Made by a program: the position numbers and the translations under genes
Notes under the pieces: generated by a model
Seen by the model: the letters and a program-made list of their open reading frames with translations, nothing else
The model's database searches: none
What the model was told of the DNA's origin: nothing
DNA from: Capillidium heterosporum
Lineage: Eukaryota; Entomophthoromycota; Entomophthoromycetes; Entomophthorales; Capillidiaceae
Length of the DNA stretch: 64,000 nucleotides
Assembly (NCBI GenBank): GCA_016630905.1
Contig: WBMQ01000005.1
Location: 1,674,001 to 1,738,000, forward strand
Direction of reading: 5' to 3'
Shown: piece after piece, positions 34,792 through 46,037 of the stretch
How positions within the stretch are numbered: the stretch's first letter is position 1
How the letters are laid out: each line of letters starts with the position of its first letter

Positions 34792-35079
34792 ATGCAAAAG
34801 ATCTGGGACAAAGCTCCAATATTTACCACATTTGCTAAATTTTTTAGCAAAAGATTGGAATGGAGCTTCAACTTTACAGATAATCAAAGCATCATTTCAA
34901 AAGGAAAGAAATGCTATACGGAAACTAGATTTGGAAAAATATGGAAATTCTTCTATATGTTTAATTATAAAGCTTATCCACGATTTCGGAACGAAATATC
35001 GGATATCTATGAAAACCTAGATGTAGAATTGTATCCTATAGTTCCTCGGTATGTACTGAGAATTTTAAAATGGCATTGA
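34792..35079 (+). CDS. Doubtful small ORF (95 aa)
   Basis: ATG-initiated frame, MQKIWDKAPIFTTFAKFF, rich in Phe, Lys and Tyr, with no signal peptide or known motif. A second overlapping frame is also open over most of the stretch, which weakens the case. It may be a relic exon or chance. Confidence 0.18.
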   Translation: MQKIWDKAPIFTTFAKFFSKRLEWSFNFTDNQSIISKGKKCYTETRFGKIWKFFYMFNYKAYPRFRNEISDIYENLDVELYPIVPRYVLRILKWH

Positions 35080-35965
35080 GATCCATGATTTACATACGGT
35101 AGGATTGGCCCATCTAATTAATTCCTCCAATTATATAGTTTAGTGAGAATATTGACCTTTGCAATATTCTAGTGTTATATTTTAATGGAATTTTTAGCTA
35201 TGCTGCTCTAAAACTTCAATTCCTAACCAACCTTTCAAAACGCTATTACTTCTATCGGAAAAATTGGCCGGTTTCTACAAGCACAGTTGTACAGAATTAG
35301 CCAGCTTATCCGAACAATACTATGTTTTCAATTAAAAAACTGCAATGTTCACGCGATTTGAATACAAAAATTTTGATAGGAGGTTGAAGGGATACTTTTA
35401 ATTATACATGCAAACAAAACATTCCTTTGGAATAAGAAGGGTTTTGGACAAAGTGCTCCCATGCTTTAAATTAAAAGTATTTTCCAAATGTGGTTGTAGG
35501 AGTTTACTCAATTTTTTCAATAGTGTATATGTAAAATGAAACCTAGGTGTAGAACTTTTAACTACATTTCTTCGGCCAAAACTGGTGGTTGTAATATAGT
35601 ATTGAACTCCATGATTCATATCAGCAAAATTGCTTTACTTAATTGACTTGAAGCATTCTAAAGTTTGAATAAAATAACTTTTTCTAGGTCATCGGCATGT
35701 ATCTAATCTCAAATAAATTTCAGTCACATTACTCTAAAACCTTTTGATTCCTCTATAATATCTACTTTAAAAGATATATATTTTTGACTCGCATAATATA
35801 ATTTATTATATTAGTTCAACTGTAAATACTACCATGTCTTTTAGAACTCACTGTAAAACACAGCTAACTATCAATTCTTTAAAATTAGCAGTATAAACAC
35901 ATACAAAGCAAATTCAATTTAAGGTAATGCTACAAATTACATCTGAGCGACTATTTTATTTTATT
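35080..35965. other. Intergenic, no gene seen
   Basis: AT-rich spacer downstream of the small secreted-protein gene (minus strand). The 73-codon minus frame at 35398-35619 has no support. Confidence 0.45.
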
Positions 35966-36262
35966 TTAAAGCTTACGGCAGCTCAGCTGGTTCAATTTCA
36001 ATTCCTGGTTTCTACAGTTGTTTCCACTGTTGGTACAGTAGCAGGTAGCGTAGTTGCCATCAAGTGATAGCGAACAGGTGTTGCCAAAGGCAGAGTTTAC
36101 GTTGCTGCACTTGGTGAAGCAGCTCCAATTGGCGATGGGGTTCTTGCCCTCTTTATCAAAGATGGTAGCGCGGCAGATGTCTATGGTCATACCTAGGACG
36201 GTGGCTGAGGCTTGGATACAGAAAGAGGTGGTTATTAGTAGGATAGGAACTTTGAACCACAT
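35966..36262 (-). CDS. Small secreted cysteine-rich protein (98 aa)
   Basis: The start chosen is the ATG at 36262, giving MWFKVPILLITTSFCIQASA, a clear signal peptide. A longer frame from an ATG at 36328 is unlikely because that ATG overlaps a TATAAAT box (complement 36327-36333), so transcription should begin downstream of it. The mature part of about 78 residues has eight cysteines (IC, SC, KC, TC, TCYC, NC, SC), suggesting four disulphides in an extracellular, effector- or hydrolase-inhibitor-sized protein. No family recognised. Intronless and intact. It could be a lineage-specific secreted protein. Confidence 0.72.
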   Translation of the reverse strand: MWFKVPILLITTSFCIQASATVLGMTIDICRATIFDKEGKNPIANWSCFTKCSNVNSAFGNTCSLSLDGNYATCYCTNSGNNCRNQELKLNQLSCRKL

Positions 36263-39200
36263 CTTTTTGGTGCTGGTGTTGGTGTTAATGTTGATTATTT
36301 TGAATTGAAATAGACTTTGGTCTCGCATTTATACCTTTCTACATATCATAATTTTAGGTCAAGTACATAATAGTGGATGTAAATGTGATCACTTAGCTTA
36401 TGCTTCTGTACCTGAAGTAGTGATCTGATATCCAATTTCTATATTAACCGGAAGTTGATATGAAGCTAGCTGTCAAAGTAGTTCGGTGTAGGCTGTATCC
36501 AAATATATCGAAAGTTGGTAAACTATACTACATAAAATAGATCCTAAAAGTTATTTTGAACAATAATTTCATTTGAAATTACGTTTTATTATGGCACTTC
36601 TAACACTCCAAGTTACCAAGTACGTTTAGTTTGCTTACCTTTTAAAAGACCTTTAACCTTTAAATTCTATTAGTAATGGCTATACAAATTTTGAGAATTA
36701 GAGACATAATTCTTAATTTTCATAACTCTACCATTTATAGTAAGTTGCGATCCTATCGACTAGTTCAGGATTCATCGGTCATTTACAAACCTATCGTACA
36801 GTATGATCACTTTTATTTTCTGAAAACTAGCGCCCTCTAATAATACGCCATTTTCATTCGATTTCTTTTCACCTTGAAGTTAAAGTTTTAGCTATTGGAT
36901 GAAACTACCTCGAGTAGGTAGATAAGTAAAGGATTATATAGTATGATTTATACTGATAAGATGAAGTGTTTAGAAAGGCGATCTCATATGGGGGTCATTT
37001 TATAAACTAAGCTACATGTGCAAGTCACTCATAGTAAGATTAGGTGAATCCATAAAGCTAGTTCTGGAGTATAGAAACTGAGAAATTAAGCTGTATTTCT
37101 ATAAAGCTGACTAAAACTTTGCTAAATTTTAAGAAACATTGAGCTCAAATTTATATATCTACTTGGGAAATTCCATATAAATTATGTGAAAGATTTCAAA
37201 TATCTCAATTTCGTCCTTCATTTGTGATCTTTAAATCGTTCAAGTAGGGCGCAGCTAGGTATACACTAGGTCGCCATTGAATGCGACGGTCAAAACTTTT
37301 CTTTTGAAAACTCCATAAAAACAACAATAGGACACTATACTCTAAATTGTAACCTAGATTTAGCTACTTTTCTGTTCAGCAAAGTTCCTACACCTCCAAT
37401 CTAGCGTCAAGTTTCCAAGTTTGAAACAAAATATGTGTCCAAAATATATTTGCAATCCATCGTGACGAAGTTTGCAAATTGTAAACCTACGTTTGTGTAG
37501 TTATAGTAATGTGTTTCAGATCATCACTTCTATTCCAGTATTAGCATTGTTTTGAGAAGACCATCAAGTTAAGACGTGTATACCCAAAAGATGTACAGAT
37601 CTGCTTGAGTGAAGTTTGCTTATAAAGCCGACCCATTGCAAGTAATCACCAATAATTGGAAATTGGAAATTTATATCTAGTTTCAAGGTAGGGAAGTGGG
37701 CACTCTGTCCGGCCGAAAATGAAATATATAAATGAAAGGCTGAAACAGAGCTTTCAACTTGTAGGTAGACGAAACTACTTTTTTAAATATGAAGGGTCCA
37801 AATGCAGAACTACCATTTTCAGAAAACCTAGATATATGACTCCTTTCTAAAGTTTTTAATTTATTTTAGATATAGGTATGTAGCATGTAATCCCTTCATA
37901 TACGTTTACAAGATTGACCCATTAAATTCTCTTACAGGTTCCTCTGTTTCTCATAAAACGCTTTTAATAGGTTATCAACACTTATCTTGTAAATGAAACT
38001 TTAAGCTAGTATGCTCTGAAACTCGGGCTTATCTAAAACTTCCTGGGATGGTGGAAATGACTTGGTGTTTGAGAAGATTCTTTACTCATCCACAGTCGGA
38101 TAAGGATCAGCCTATATGTTCAAAAATTGACCTAAGAAGGACACTATAATACAGAACCGCTTTACCTATATTTGAAATACTTTTGATCCGTGTCCGCATT
38201 CAAATTTGAGCTTGTAGAATATATATGCGGCCAAATATATCCCAAGTGATGATGTGAAGTGTGAAGGTTTTGGAGTTTGTCCACCTTTTTTGGGCTGACA
38301 CTGATTGCTATGCCTTCACCTACCAACATTGATATTTTCCCAAAGTATGAGCAACTTCAAAGTTTTTGGATGTTGATAGCATTGTTTAGCATCTTGAATA
38401 AATTAGAAGTTAAAGAGCTAACTATATATATTCCTTGTTTCAAATTTATTTCTTATAAACTTACACTATATATTAGTACTTTTAGATAAGTAATATATTG
38501 AAAATTTGCTTATAGACGATTAGTGTTGGAAACATGTGACCTTTTTATAAACAGTTGCTTCTCTGAAATATGAATGGTTTTTAGGAATTGTTATATAAAA
38601 TGAAAACGAAGCTCACCAGTGCCAGTTCTTTAGATAATCACTCTGTTACTTGATCGTCTATCGTAGAAATTGAAAGGTACCATTTGATTGTAAGGAATCA
38701 TAGTTTGAAGTAGCTCACTTTACTCCAAAACTCCAAACCCAAAATTAAAATTTTAAATTGATGCTGTAATCAAACTAACTGTGTCGAATTGAACTTAAAG
38801 TTGTGCAAGACTCTGTTTTAGAAGTGTAATGAAATTAACGTGTATTTGATATTTAACTTTTTGAGAAATACGAAAGACTTTCCAATCATTTAAACTGGTT
38901 CTAAAATAGCCGACCGATCTGCAAGTTCTATTGTCGCATCAATAGTGCAATTATACCACTCTCTCCTCCCTATTAGCCCTAATTAATTATGTTATCAAAG
39001 TAAGATTCCTAGCTAATTGCAGCCAAGCCTTGAGCCATTTCCACAACTTTGTTCGCCTGAATAGAATTAATTCCCCTTACTGATCTGATACGATTTGAAA
39101 ATAACTCCTTGTTGATTTCGAACGGATATACTGCATATCTTAAATATAGGTATACTAAATTTATTACTTATTGGTTAAAGGTATGTTTGATTTCAAAGCT

Positions 39201-39438
39201 ATTTTCTCCTTTTGTTGATAATCAGTATTGTAGGTACTTTAGTATCACACCTAAACTGTCAATGATGAGAACTCAAAGCAACTTGCTACTAGATCTCCAC
39301 AGGATCACCAAACATCGTATATTATATAAAAAATTTACCAATGCAGCTCTATATTACTATATATTATTGAAACTATATGATCAAAAGTATATATTAGAAG
39401 CAGGAGTCTAAACTCAATTTTTAAGACTAAAAATACAA
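36263..39438. other. Gene-poor AT-rich region
   Basis: Promoter of the small secreted-protein gene, then about 3 kb without supported coding sequence. Frames at 38277-38489 and 39109-39411 open on non-ATG codons and are not called. Confidence 0.45.
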
Positions 39439-39963
39439 ATGCAACTTCTTAAAATCTTGGTACTCGGCACTCTAAGCAGTGGCACCTTCTCTTTCCTGTT
39501 CAAATTTCCCGACTTGCACAAATTACATGACCTATTCCAACTACCCGATGCTAACTGCAACCCTCTCATAGACGGCTCAATCTACGACTGCAGCAGCGAA
39601 AATGACATCCTCGCCTTAGAGTCAGTGACTATGGAACCTTTACATCCGGTGCGCGGCGATAGGATCAAGATCATTATCAAAGGAGAAGTTAAGGAACCCA
39701 TCATCAAGGGCGCAACTATGATTGGTAAGGTACAGCTGGGCAAGGTCGTTTTACCCGGCATCAAGTATGATGTGTGTACTGAGATGTCCCATGACGGGTT
39801 CGTGTGCCCAATTGCCACTGGTAACATCACCTTCACCAACCACTACGATATTGGGTTTTTGAGTCTGCCTGGAAACTATGTAATCGATGTCCAGACCAAC
39901 AACCCGGACGGTAAACGGCTCAACTGGCTTCGATTCAAATTCAACCTTAGACTTCTGCCTTAA
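39439..39963 (+). CDS. Secreted ML-domain lipid-binding protein, paralogue 1 (174 aa)
   Basis: Signal peptide MQLLKILVLGTLSSGTFS. An ML (MD-2-related lipid-recognition) fold follows, the family that includes NPC2 and fungal phosphatidylglycerol/phosphatidylinositol transfer proteins. Landmarks: CNPLIDGSIYDCSSENDILA, ESVTMEPLHPVRGDRIKIII (the conserved N-terminal beta hairpin with x-P-x-P-x-x-G), KYDVCTEMSHDGFVCPIATG with the second disulphide pair, and YVIDVQTNNPDGKRLNWLRF near the end. Four cysteines give the two expected disulphides. Acts outside the cell or in the secretory or vacuolar path, binding sterol or phospholipid. Intronless, intact. One of three paralogues in 7.4 kb. Confidence 0.85.
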   Translation: MQLLKILVLGTLSSGTFSFLFKFPDLHKLHDLFQLPDANCNPLIDGSIYDCSSENDILALESVTMEPLHPVRGDRIKIIIKGEVKEPIIKGATMIGKVQLGKVVLPGIKYDVCTEMSHDGFVCPIATGNITFTNHYDIGFLSLPGNYVIDVQTNNPDGKRLNWLRFKFNLRLLP

Positions 39964-40600
39964 TTCAGTAGAAAGGTGTTGTGGATATTAATTTTAAGAT
40001 TCACTTGGCCTGATATATACTTTAAATAAATAAATTGAGCTGCTTTTAATTTTGCTTTAAATAGCGCATATGAATGCGTTATTATTTTTTACTCAATAGC
40101 CCACTTTTTACAATTGACAAGCTTTATAAACCCCTACTTATGTTTTAAAATAGAAATAGTTACTTTAGATTGACTACCAACAACGAAACATAGCTCTATA
40201 GCTATAAATTTATAGAAAAAAGAGTACTACACCCTTATATATTATAAAAACTGTCGATATTATTCAGTTAATATAGGGTAAATTTTAAATAGGTCAGTTT
40301 GCATCAAAGTCTATTACCTTTTAGGTCAACAATCTCTACAGCTTAGTACACTGTAAATTGACTATATATGCCTAACTTAGCTTAAGTACTATATAAAATA
40401 ATATTTGAAAATATGTCAAATTTAATTTATATTTCATTATTGACTTTTTTGGATGGGATGTTATATCTATATATTCACTCTAGAGCTACTAAAAAATGTC
40501 GTCTAATCTTATAGACAAGCTTATATAGATTTACTTGAAAGTTGAAGTTGGTAGTGTGTACTAAAGACAGTGAAAGCATAAATTGAGAAATATTGATATT
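39964..40600. other. Intergenic, no gene seen
   Basis: AT-rich spacer with TAAATAAATAAA about 60 bp after the ML gene stop, a plausible polyadenylation region. Confidence 0.45.
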
Positions 40601-40614
40601 AGAGTGCTAAAGTT

Positions 40615-41272
40615 TTGTATACGATCATGGCAATCGACTTTGCACTTGGATTTAGTTTTTCTCCATTGACAGCCATCTATAAGAACTACCATATCGCACC
40701 TAACAAAATAATACGTATTTTTAGTTACAAAGGTGATATTTTCTTTGATAACGATATTGGTAGTACACACTATCTTAATTATCTACTGCTATATTAATAT
40801 CTTTGTACTGCATAGAAGGCTTGCAATTAATAAGGTATCGATCAAACTATCAGATTTTAACCATCTTCTATCTACAGAATATGTTAGTGGTGCTAAATTT
40901 ATCACTATCTATGCAGAAGTGTATAGTTTAGATGAAGCTACTGGAAAAAATCCATCACCTCCACTCTCATTAATATCAGGTTACTTGGTAAAAGCCTTGG
41001 TACTAATAATCGCATACTTGATCCTAATCGTTCCAATGGTTGTTATCCAGATACACAAACCTATAATTTTCTATATAGTATATAAACAGCGTGAGGTAGC
41101 TAATATCTTCAACTCATTACTGGTTGGATATATATTCCTTATTTTGGCCTTGAATCCACTATTCCTGTTTACGTTGCATATTGGTATGGCTAACCAATTT
41201 TCGTCAATTGCAAGTTCTTTGAAGAAACAAATGGAAAATTCCTTTCTATTAAATGTTGAGATATATATATAA
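40615..41272 (+). pseudogene. Class A GPCR-like remnant (TM4-TM7)
   Basis: Two overlapping frames make one receptor-like tail. The first (40615 to about 40730) reads MAIDFALGFSFSPLTAIYKN, like the end of TM4 and start of extracellular loop 2. The second (about 40733-41272) has three hydrophobic helices: LITILVVHTILIIYCYINIF, LVKALVLIIAYLILIVPMVV and LLVGYIFLILALNPLFLFTL. The last carries NPLFL, reminiscent of the NPxxY end of TM7. A frame change near 40730 separates the pieces, and no TM1-TM3 sequence or proper ATG lies upstream. Rhodopsin-like receptors are known to be numerous in some Entomophthoromycotina. The assignment rests on helix layout only. Confidence 0.45.
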
Positions 41273-41773
41273 CTTTATCAAGAGCTCTGCTAAATGTATA
41301 CTAAAACAAAGCTTAAATTTATATTACTTTATAAACTTCGAGTATATGGCAAGTATATTCAAATAGCTTTAGGTTAATATTATACCAAGCATACAGTGCA
41401 ATATTATTTAAATAACTCTTCCATAAACGCATATATACTATTGGATTTAGATATATTACTCTGATTCTTATGATTTAAATATGTATTTTTTGTTTCGCTC
41501 AACTTCTATATCCGAATCAACTTAACATGAGTGCCACTTTTTATGCAACTATTTGAAATTTTGATAACTTACTAGATGTACTAAACTAATAACCCCAACA
41601 TTACTGTCTAGAATTCCCAAAGTTTAGGATAAATAATGTTGTAGTTTAACACGCAATAAATTCTCCAGAAATCCAATATAGAAAGAATTCAAGTGTTTAA
41701 ACGATTCCAACCTTCTTGTCGATCCATCCACTTTTGTGTAGCAGAAGTGGTGTAATAGCTCAAATTTAGGAAA

Positions 41774-41913
41774 TTAGATTGCTAGTTCCTGATAAATTTG
41801 ATAGCTGGCATCTCCATTAAGAATTGATCCATTTGAAACAGCACCTAATTTACGATTGGGGTTGGAGTTGGAGTCATGTCGCATGTATCTCACATTAGTG
41901 GCGTCGATAATAA
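41774..41913 (-). pseudogene. Orphan terminal exon of an unknown gene
   Basis: The minus strand shows a pyrimidine-rich acceptor TTAAAATTTCAG followed by 46 open codons (IIDATNVRYMRHDSNSNPNR, then KLGAVSNGSILNGDASYQIY) and a TAA stop at 41774-41776. The text is hydrophilic and protein-like. No upstream exon is apparent up to the ML gene at 42426, so it may be a stranded last exon left by a deletion. No family recognised. Confidence 0.3.
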
Positions 41914-42259
41914 CTGAAATTTTAAATAAATAATAGAATCAGTTTGAAACGTATTTGTAGCTAATTCTGATGTATCCAAACTACATTTATGAGCCAATTA
42001 CACAAACACTTTTACACTATTTTTATGGAGTATTTTAGCAATTTTTGGAGTCTTTATAAAAATGCGTAGATTAGTGTTTTGATATCAATCGAACCCCAGA
42101 TTTAGTTTGCTAGAAGCTAAAATTTGGAAGCCACATTTCGTTTGAGTTCATCTATACCATTGAGCAATTTGGTTGGTAGTCTTGTATAGAAGATACTTAG
42201 CCACTTAGCATTTAAATGGAAATATATTCATCCCTAGTCTTGGTTAAACCTTTGAGACT
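41914..42259. other. Intergenic, no gene seen
   Basis: AT-rich spacer between the orphan exon and the ML promoter. Nothing recognisable. Confidence 0.4.
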
Positions 42260-42367
42260 AATTTATGGATAAATTTGATTTTCTGGTACGCTAAACGTTG
42301 AAGTAATCCAGCACATGGACTTACATTTATGTAGTATTATTTTCGAAAATCAGATAGGTATATAAGG
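42260..42367 (+). promoter_or_regulatory. Duplicated ML-gene promoter, copy A
   Basis: Shares with 46038-46146 the blocks TAATTTATGGATAAAT, then CACATGGAC (42313-42320 region), then GGTATATAAGG (42358-42367), in the same order. The last is a TATA box about 60 bp before the ATG of the ML gene. Confidence 0.6.
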
Positions 42368-42425
42368 TTCATAACTACCACTATCAAACTATATACAGAA
42401 AAATCAACAACAAAATAACATCAAT

Positions 42426-43007
42426 ATGCAATTCTTCAAGATTTCCTCATTTATCGTCTTAGCTACTAGCACTGTTTTAAGCCAACTCCTGAAAAATCCA
42501 CTGCCAGGATTCTTGGGCTCTAATCCCAAATCGGAAGCTGAGCCCACCTGCCGAACCTTGGTATCCGGCGTCGTCTATGACTGTGGTAGTGACACCGATA
42601 TCTACACCATTAACTCCATCCGGTTAGACCCACCCCAACCGGTTCTGGGCCAGCCTCTCAAAATAACTTTGGATGGTATTGTTAAGGAACCACTTCAACC
42701 CGGGGCTAGTAGCATCGGTACCGTCAACGTAGGAGGATTTGCCTTGCCCAATCTGCACTACGATATGTGTGCCGAGTATGCTCACAGCAGAAACTTTTGC
42801 CCAATCGGTGTCGGAAGATTTAATTTCACTAACGAATACAGCATTCTTTTCATGACGCTCGCTGGATTTTATGACATCGACGTCCGCACCTTGAATGGGG
42901 ATGCTGAAAAGAAGCAGATCAGCTTCCTCAGGTTCAAGTTCAGCTTCTTTGGATCTGGACTCCCCAAAGCTCCTAAATTGCCTGGTCTCCCTGGATCTAA
43001 TCTTTAA
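42426..43007 (+). CDS. Secreted ML-domain lipid-binding protein, paralogue 2 (193 aa)
   Basis: Signal peptide MQFFKISSFIVLATSTVLS. ML domain with CRTLVSGVVYDCGSDTDIYT, SIRLDPPQPVLGQPLKITLD, HYDMCAEYAHSRNFCPIGVG and FYDIDVRTLNGD, holding the four family cysteines. It ends in a proline/glycine-rich tail (LPKAPKLPGLPGSNL) not present in paralogue 1. Expected role as for the NPC2/PG-PI-transfer family: extracellular or vacuolar lipid binding. Intronless and intact. Closest relative is the broken gene at 46222-46815, which shares its promoter and tail, so these two are the most recent pair. Confidence 0.86.
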   Translation: MQFFKISSFIVLATSTVLSQLLKNPLPGFLGSNPKSEAEPTCRTLVSGVVYDCGSDTDIYTINSIRLDPPQPVLGQPLKITLDGIVKEPLQPGASSIGTVNVGGFALPNLHYDMCAEYAHSRNFCPIGVGRFNFTNEYSILFMTLAGFYDIDVRTLNGDAEKKQISFLRFKFSFFGSGLPKAPKLPGLPGSNL

Positions 43008-43282
43008 CTTTAAGTTGGCTTAATCGAAGCTCCATTTATCTCCACAACTGGACTTTCCAATCTAAAATTTATTTATTGGGTTTTAAGACAACGACACTTG
43101 TACTCCAGTGTATATTAGCTATATTTAATTAATAAATCGTATCAATACATTTAACTTTTTTATAGTTTTTATCTAATGATATTTTTCTAATTGACAAATT
43201 TTGTAAATTTATATTTAGCACTTTGGAATCATCTTATCGAAAGCTCGATATTGCTAACTAGTTTTTAGAATTTTGCTACTAA

Positions 43283-44287
43283 TGTAACAACCCGGTCGTT
43301 ATAATTCCTATGATGATATCATAGACCTATTCCTTTATTTGCTTCCTTTGCTACTTTCTTTTTATCAATTCTTAATTTTCAATCCATAGTTCAGAATTAT
43401 TTTTAGTTTCAAATCCGCCCTACATAAGATATTTCTTCACATTTATTATTCCTTTTTTTAGCTCCAATGACTATCTAGGAATCCCTACTATTAACAGCAG
43501 AACATTGGATACTAGAGCTTTGGCAATAGTAAACTTATCAGTGGTAGTTCAGATTAGTACAGGCTTTTCTGGCCAAACCTAGTAAAACTTTAAATACTCT
43601 ATAGAGTAGTTAATTGCGGATGGAAATCTAATCCTCCTGCTATAACTATTGCCAAGGTACTAAAGGGGTATTTAAACCCCCTTTTGTCCCCATCCAAAGC
43701 AAGTATCTTGACAACGCTCCACCTCGCTATTTCATAGTTGTTACTCACCTCAATCCCTAGCCATAGCTGTTGCGACAACCTGATTTCGTTTCTTAGTTTT
43801 GAATAAAGTCTTGTCTCTTTACTCATCTCCCTGTTTCAGCATAGTATTCCTATGTTGTCTAATCCCCCTGTCCTTTCTACCCTCGGATCTCACCTCCTTT
43901 GGGCGATTAATATTACTAACATGATCAACCATTTCGAGCCAAAGTTAACCTACCAGCCCATCCCTACCTTTGATTCCAATACGGTAGCACCAGCTGCTGC
44001 TCAACTCCCACTTGATAGATCCCCCCCTGTCCAACCCTAGTCTGTACCCAAGCCTCCATATGTTCCCCCTATCCCCTTCTGGAACTGGGACGTGACTACC
44101 ATTGTATGAGTGCTCCTTATGGTGTATCCCCTTCATCTGGCTATCTGGCCTGCCATCTGGGGAATCCAGTCCTTTATTACCAATGCAGTGGTGGGCGTTA
44201 GTTTCGCTTTCCTAACCTACCACGTTATTAGCTCGCAATATGATGCCATCATTAGTTAAATCCAGTGATATCTCCCTGGACTTTACA
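43283..44287 (+). mobile_element. Solo-LTR-like dispersed repeat, copy 2 (1005 bp)
   Basis: Begins TGTAACAACCCGGTCGTTAT and ends CCCTGGACTTTACA (TG...CA). A TATTTAAA box at 43669-43676 is in the position seen in the other two copies. No gag-pol sequence adjoins it. Flanks ACTAA and TAACC do not form a clear target-site duplication. Inserted between the second ML gene and the GPCR-like fragment. Confidence 0.65.
43852..44287 (+). pseudogene. Repeat-encoded membrane-protein frame, copy 2 (interrupted)
   Basis: ATG at 43852. Reads LSTLGSHLLWAINITN, LTYQPIPTFDSNTV, then a TAG at 44038-44040. After it the same frame continues with FWNWDVTTIV, a stop, and LLMVYPLHLAIWPAIW. The same text, in the same frame and position, is found in copies 1 and 3. 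Two hydrophobic helices flank a Pro/Thr-rich loop. No known family. Confidence 0.45.
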
Positions 44288-45018
44288 TAACCCCTCTGTT
44301 CAAGATGCTTAACACCTTGTAGTTTTTAGCATCTTAGTGATTTTTTAGATGGAAGGAATTTTTAGATATTTTGCAAATAGCAATAGAATTAAACGTTATA
44401 ATATGTTATATATAAAGAAAAGATCTTCAATTTTATTTACTTAATACTATAATGACTGAATGGGATTTTTTCACTATATCTTACTATATATTTGCTTGTA
44501 TACTTTATACAAACTAAATTAAAAGGTAAAACTCAACTTTATCATTATATATTGCTTTATAATTTAGCTGTAAGGGTATCTTCCTAAATCAGCTGTAGCT
44601 TCGCTTAGGAACATATCCCAAAATCCTAAATTACAAGTTTAGCATCTACTTTTATCAACTTAGAAATCACCCTCCTCTAATATTTAATCAAACATTTCCT
44701 ATTTTAACTTGGCTTTTTCATTCCTTTTCTACAATATCTGAAGTTATTGAAACTCTAGAGGACCTTTTAAAATAAAAAATGGATGATGGTATTTTGAATT
44801 GGGTAAACTCTCACCACTTGTATCTAGAATATCGACTACTAAAGACCAGTAGCTTATATAAGATATGTTATGAAATTAGTAATATGTCAAGTAATTATTA
44901 AGCAAACGTTTCCGATCATTTGATACCTTCTTCTACTATCGATATAGTATAGACTCACTGTCAACAGCACCACTTAGAGCCTATAATTAGCATTCCTCCG
45001 AACCTTAGATTTGAACTG
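44288..45018. other. Intergenic, no gene seen
   Basis: AT-rich. Contains no supported reading frame. Confidence 0.4.
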
Positions 45019-45348
45019 ATGAATTTTATTTCGCTCTTTAATCCCATTGCTATGATTGGAGTATTCCTGTCAGTTCACCGCCTCTAGGTCAAGTTCCAAA
45101 TGCAAACTTCATCCTTATATAGCCTTATAGCCAACCTCTTTAGCTTTTATGGAGTACTGGCTACTGTCACTTCCTGGCTAACTCCTGCTAATAAGCGTTT
45201 TTGTGAATGCTTCCTAAAAACCATTGAGATTAGTTGTGGCACATCGATTCTTACGATTTATAAACTCATTTTTCAGTTTATTTTAAACCTTTTATTCAAT
45301 CCTAATTTACACAAGCACAACCTTTGTATCAATATTTTGGAAATTTAG
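45019..45348 (+). pseudogene. GPCR-like remnant (TM1-TM3) with an in-frame stop
   Basis: From an ATG at 45019 one frame reads MNFISLFNPIAMIGVFLSVH (TM1-like), a TAG at 45085-45087, then MQTSSLYSLIANLFSFYGVL (TM2-like), RFCECFLKTIEISCGTSILT (TM3-like, with Cys residues) and IYKLIFQFILNLLF. The spacing of short loops and a Cys before TM3 fits the start of a class A-type receptor. It complements, but is not contiguous with, the TM4-TM7 remnant at 40615. Family call tentative. Confidence 0.35.
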
Positions 45349-46030
45349 AAATTTAGCTTGTGTAGTTAAACTAAAACTTCAGTGCCTCTAACTACGACTC
45401 TAAAAGTTTAGGATAAATAATTTAGTAATTTATGAATAAAAAGCTCCATTAGAAACTGAGATAAATTTAAATGATGTTGGAGGCCATCCCAGCTTTATGT
45501 CAATCCACTCACTTCCATGCTATGGCATTGTAATGGTAGTACGAAACTAGGAAACTAATTTATTGAATTTTTCGACGTTTGATAGGCAATACCCAGCCAC
45601 ATAATTAGCATTTTAGTAGTATATTTAATAAATAGCTGGATTTTGCATATGAATCATACTATATACACATCCAATTAACAATCTCTTTTAAATACATCTG
45701 TATAATTAAACTGCTCAATTAATTCAGAACGTATCTTTTATAAACCCAGATGCAACCCCAGTAATTTTTACAATATTATCCATATTTGAAATATTATTTT
45801 GATGGGTGTGCTAGTAATATTTTAAACCTTCATGAAATGATATGCAATTTAATATTTCCGAATTGAAAGTTCTCCACATTCAATTCATCAACAACTTAAA
45901 CATTCAAAGCAATAGCTTCATTGGAGTTTATTTATATTCTGAGTTAAATTAATAGTTATACTTATATGAAAATTGATTATTGATTTAACATCAAAATAAG
46001 TATTTGACTACATCTGATATAGTTCGGTTT
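45349..46030. other. Intergenic, no gene seen
   Basis: AT-rich spacer before the third ML gene. Nothing recognisable. Confidence 0.4.
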
Positions 46031-46037
46031 TTACGAT

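Noticed and set aside
36054-36308. 84-codon plus-strand frame
   Set aside because: Antisense shadow of the small cysteine-rich secreted-protein gene.
39109-39411. 100-codon frame upstream of the first ML gene
   Set aside because: Non-ATG start and Tyr/Ile/Lys-rich composition typical of AT-rich noncoding DNA; overlaps the ML promoter.
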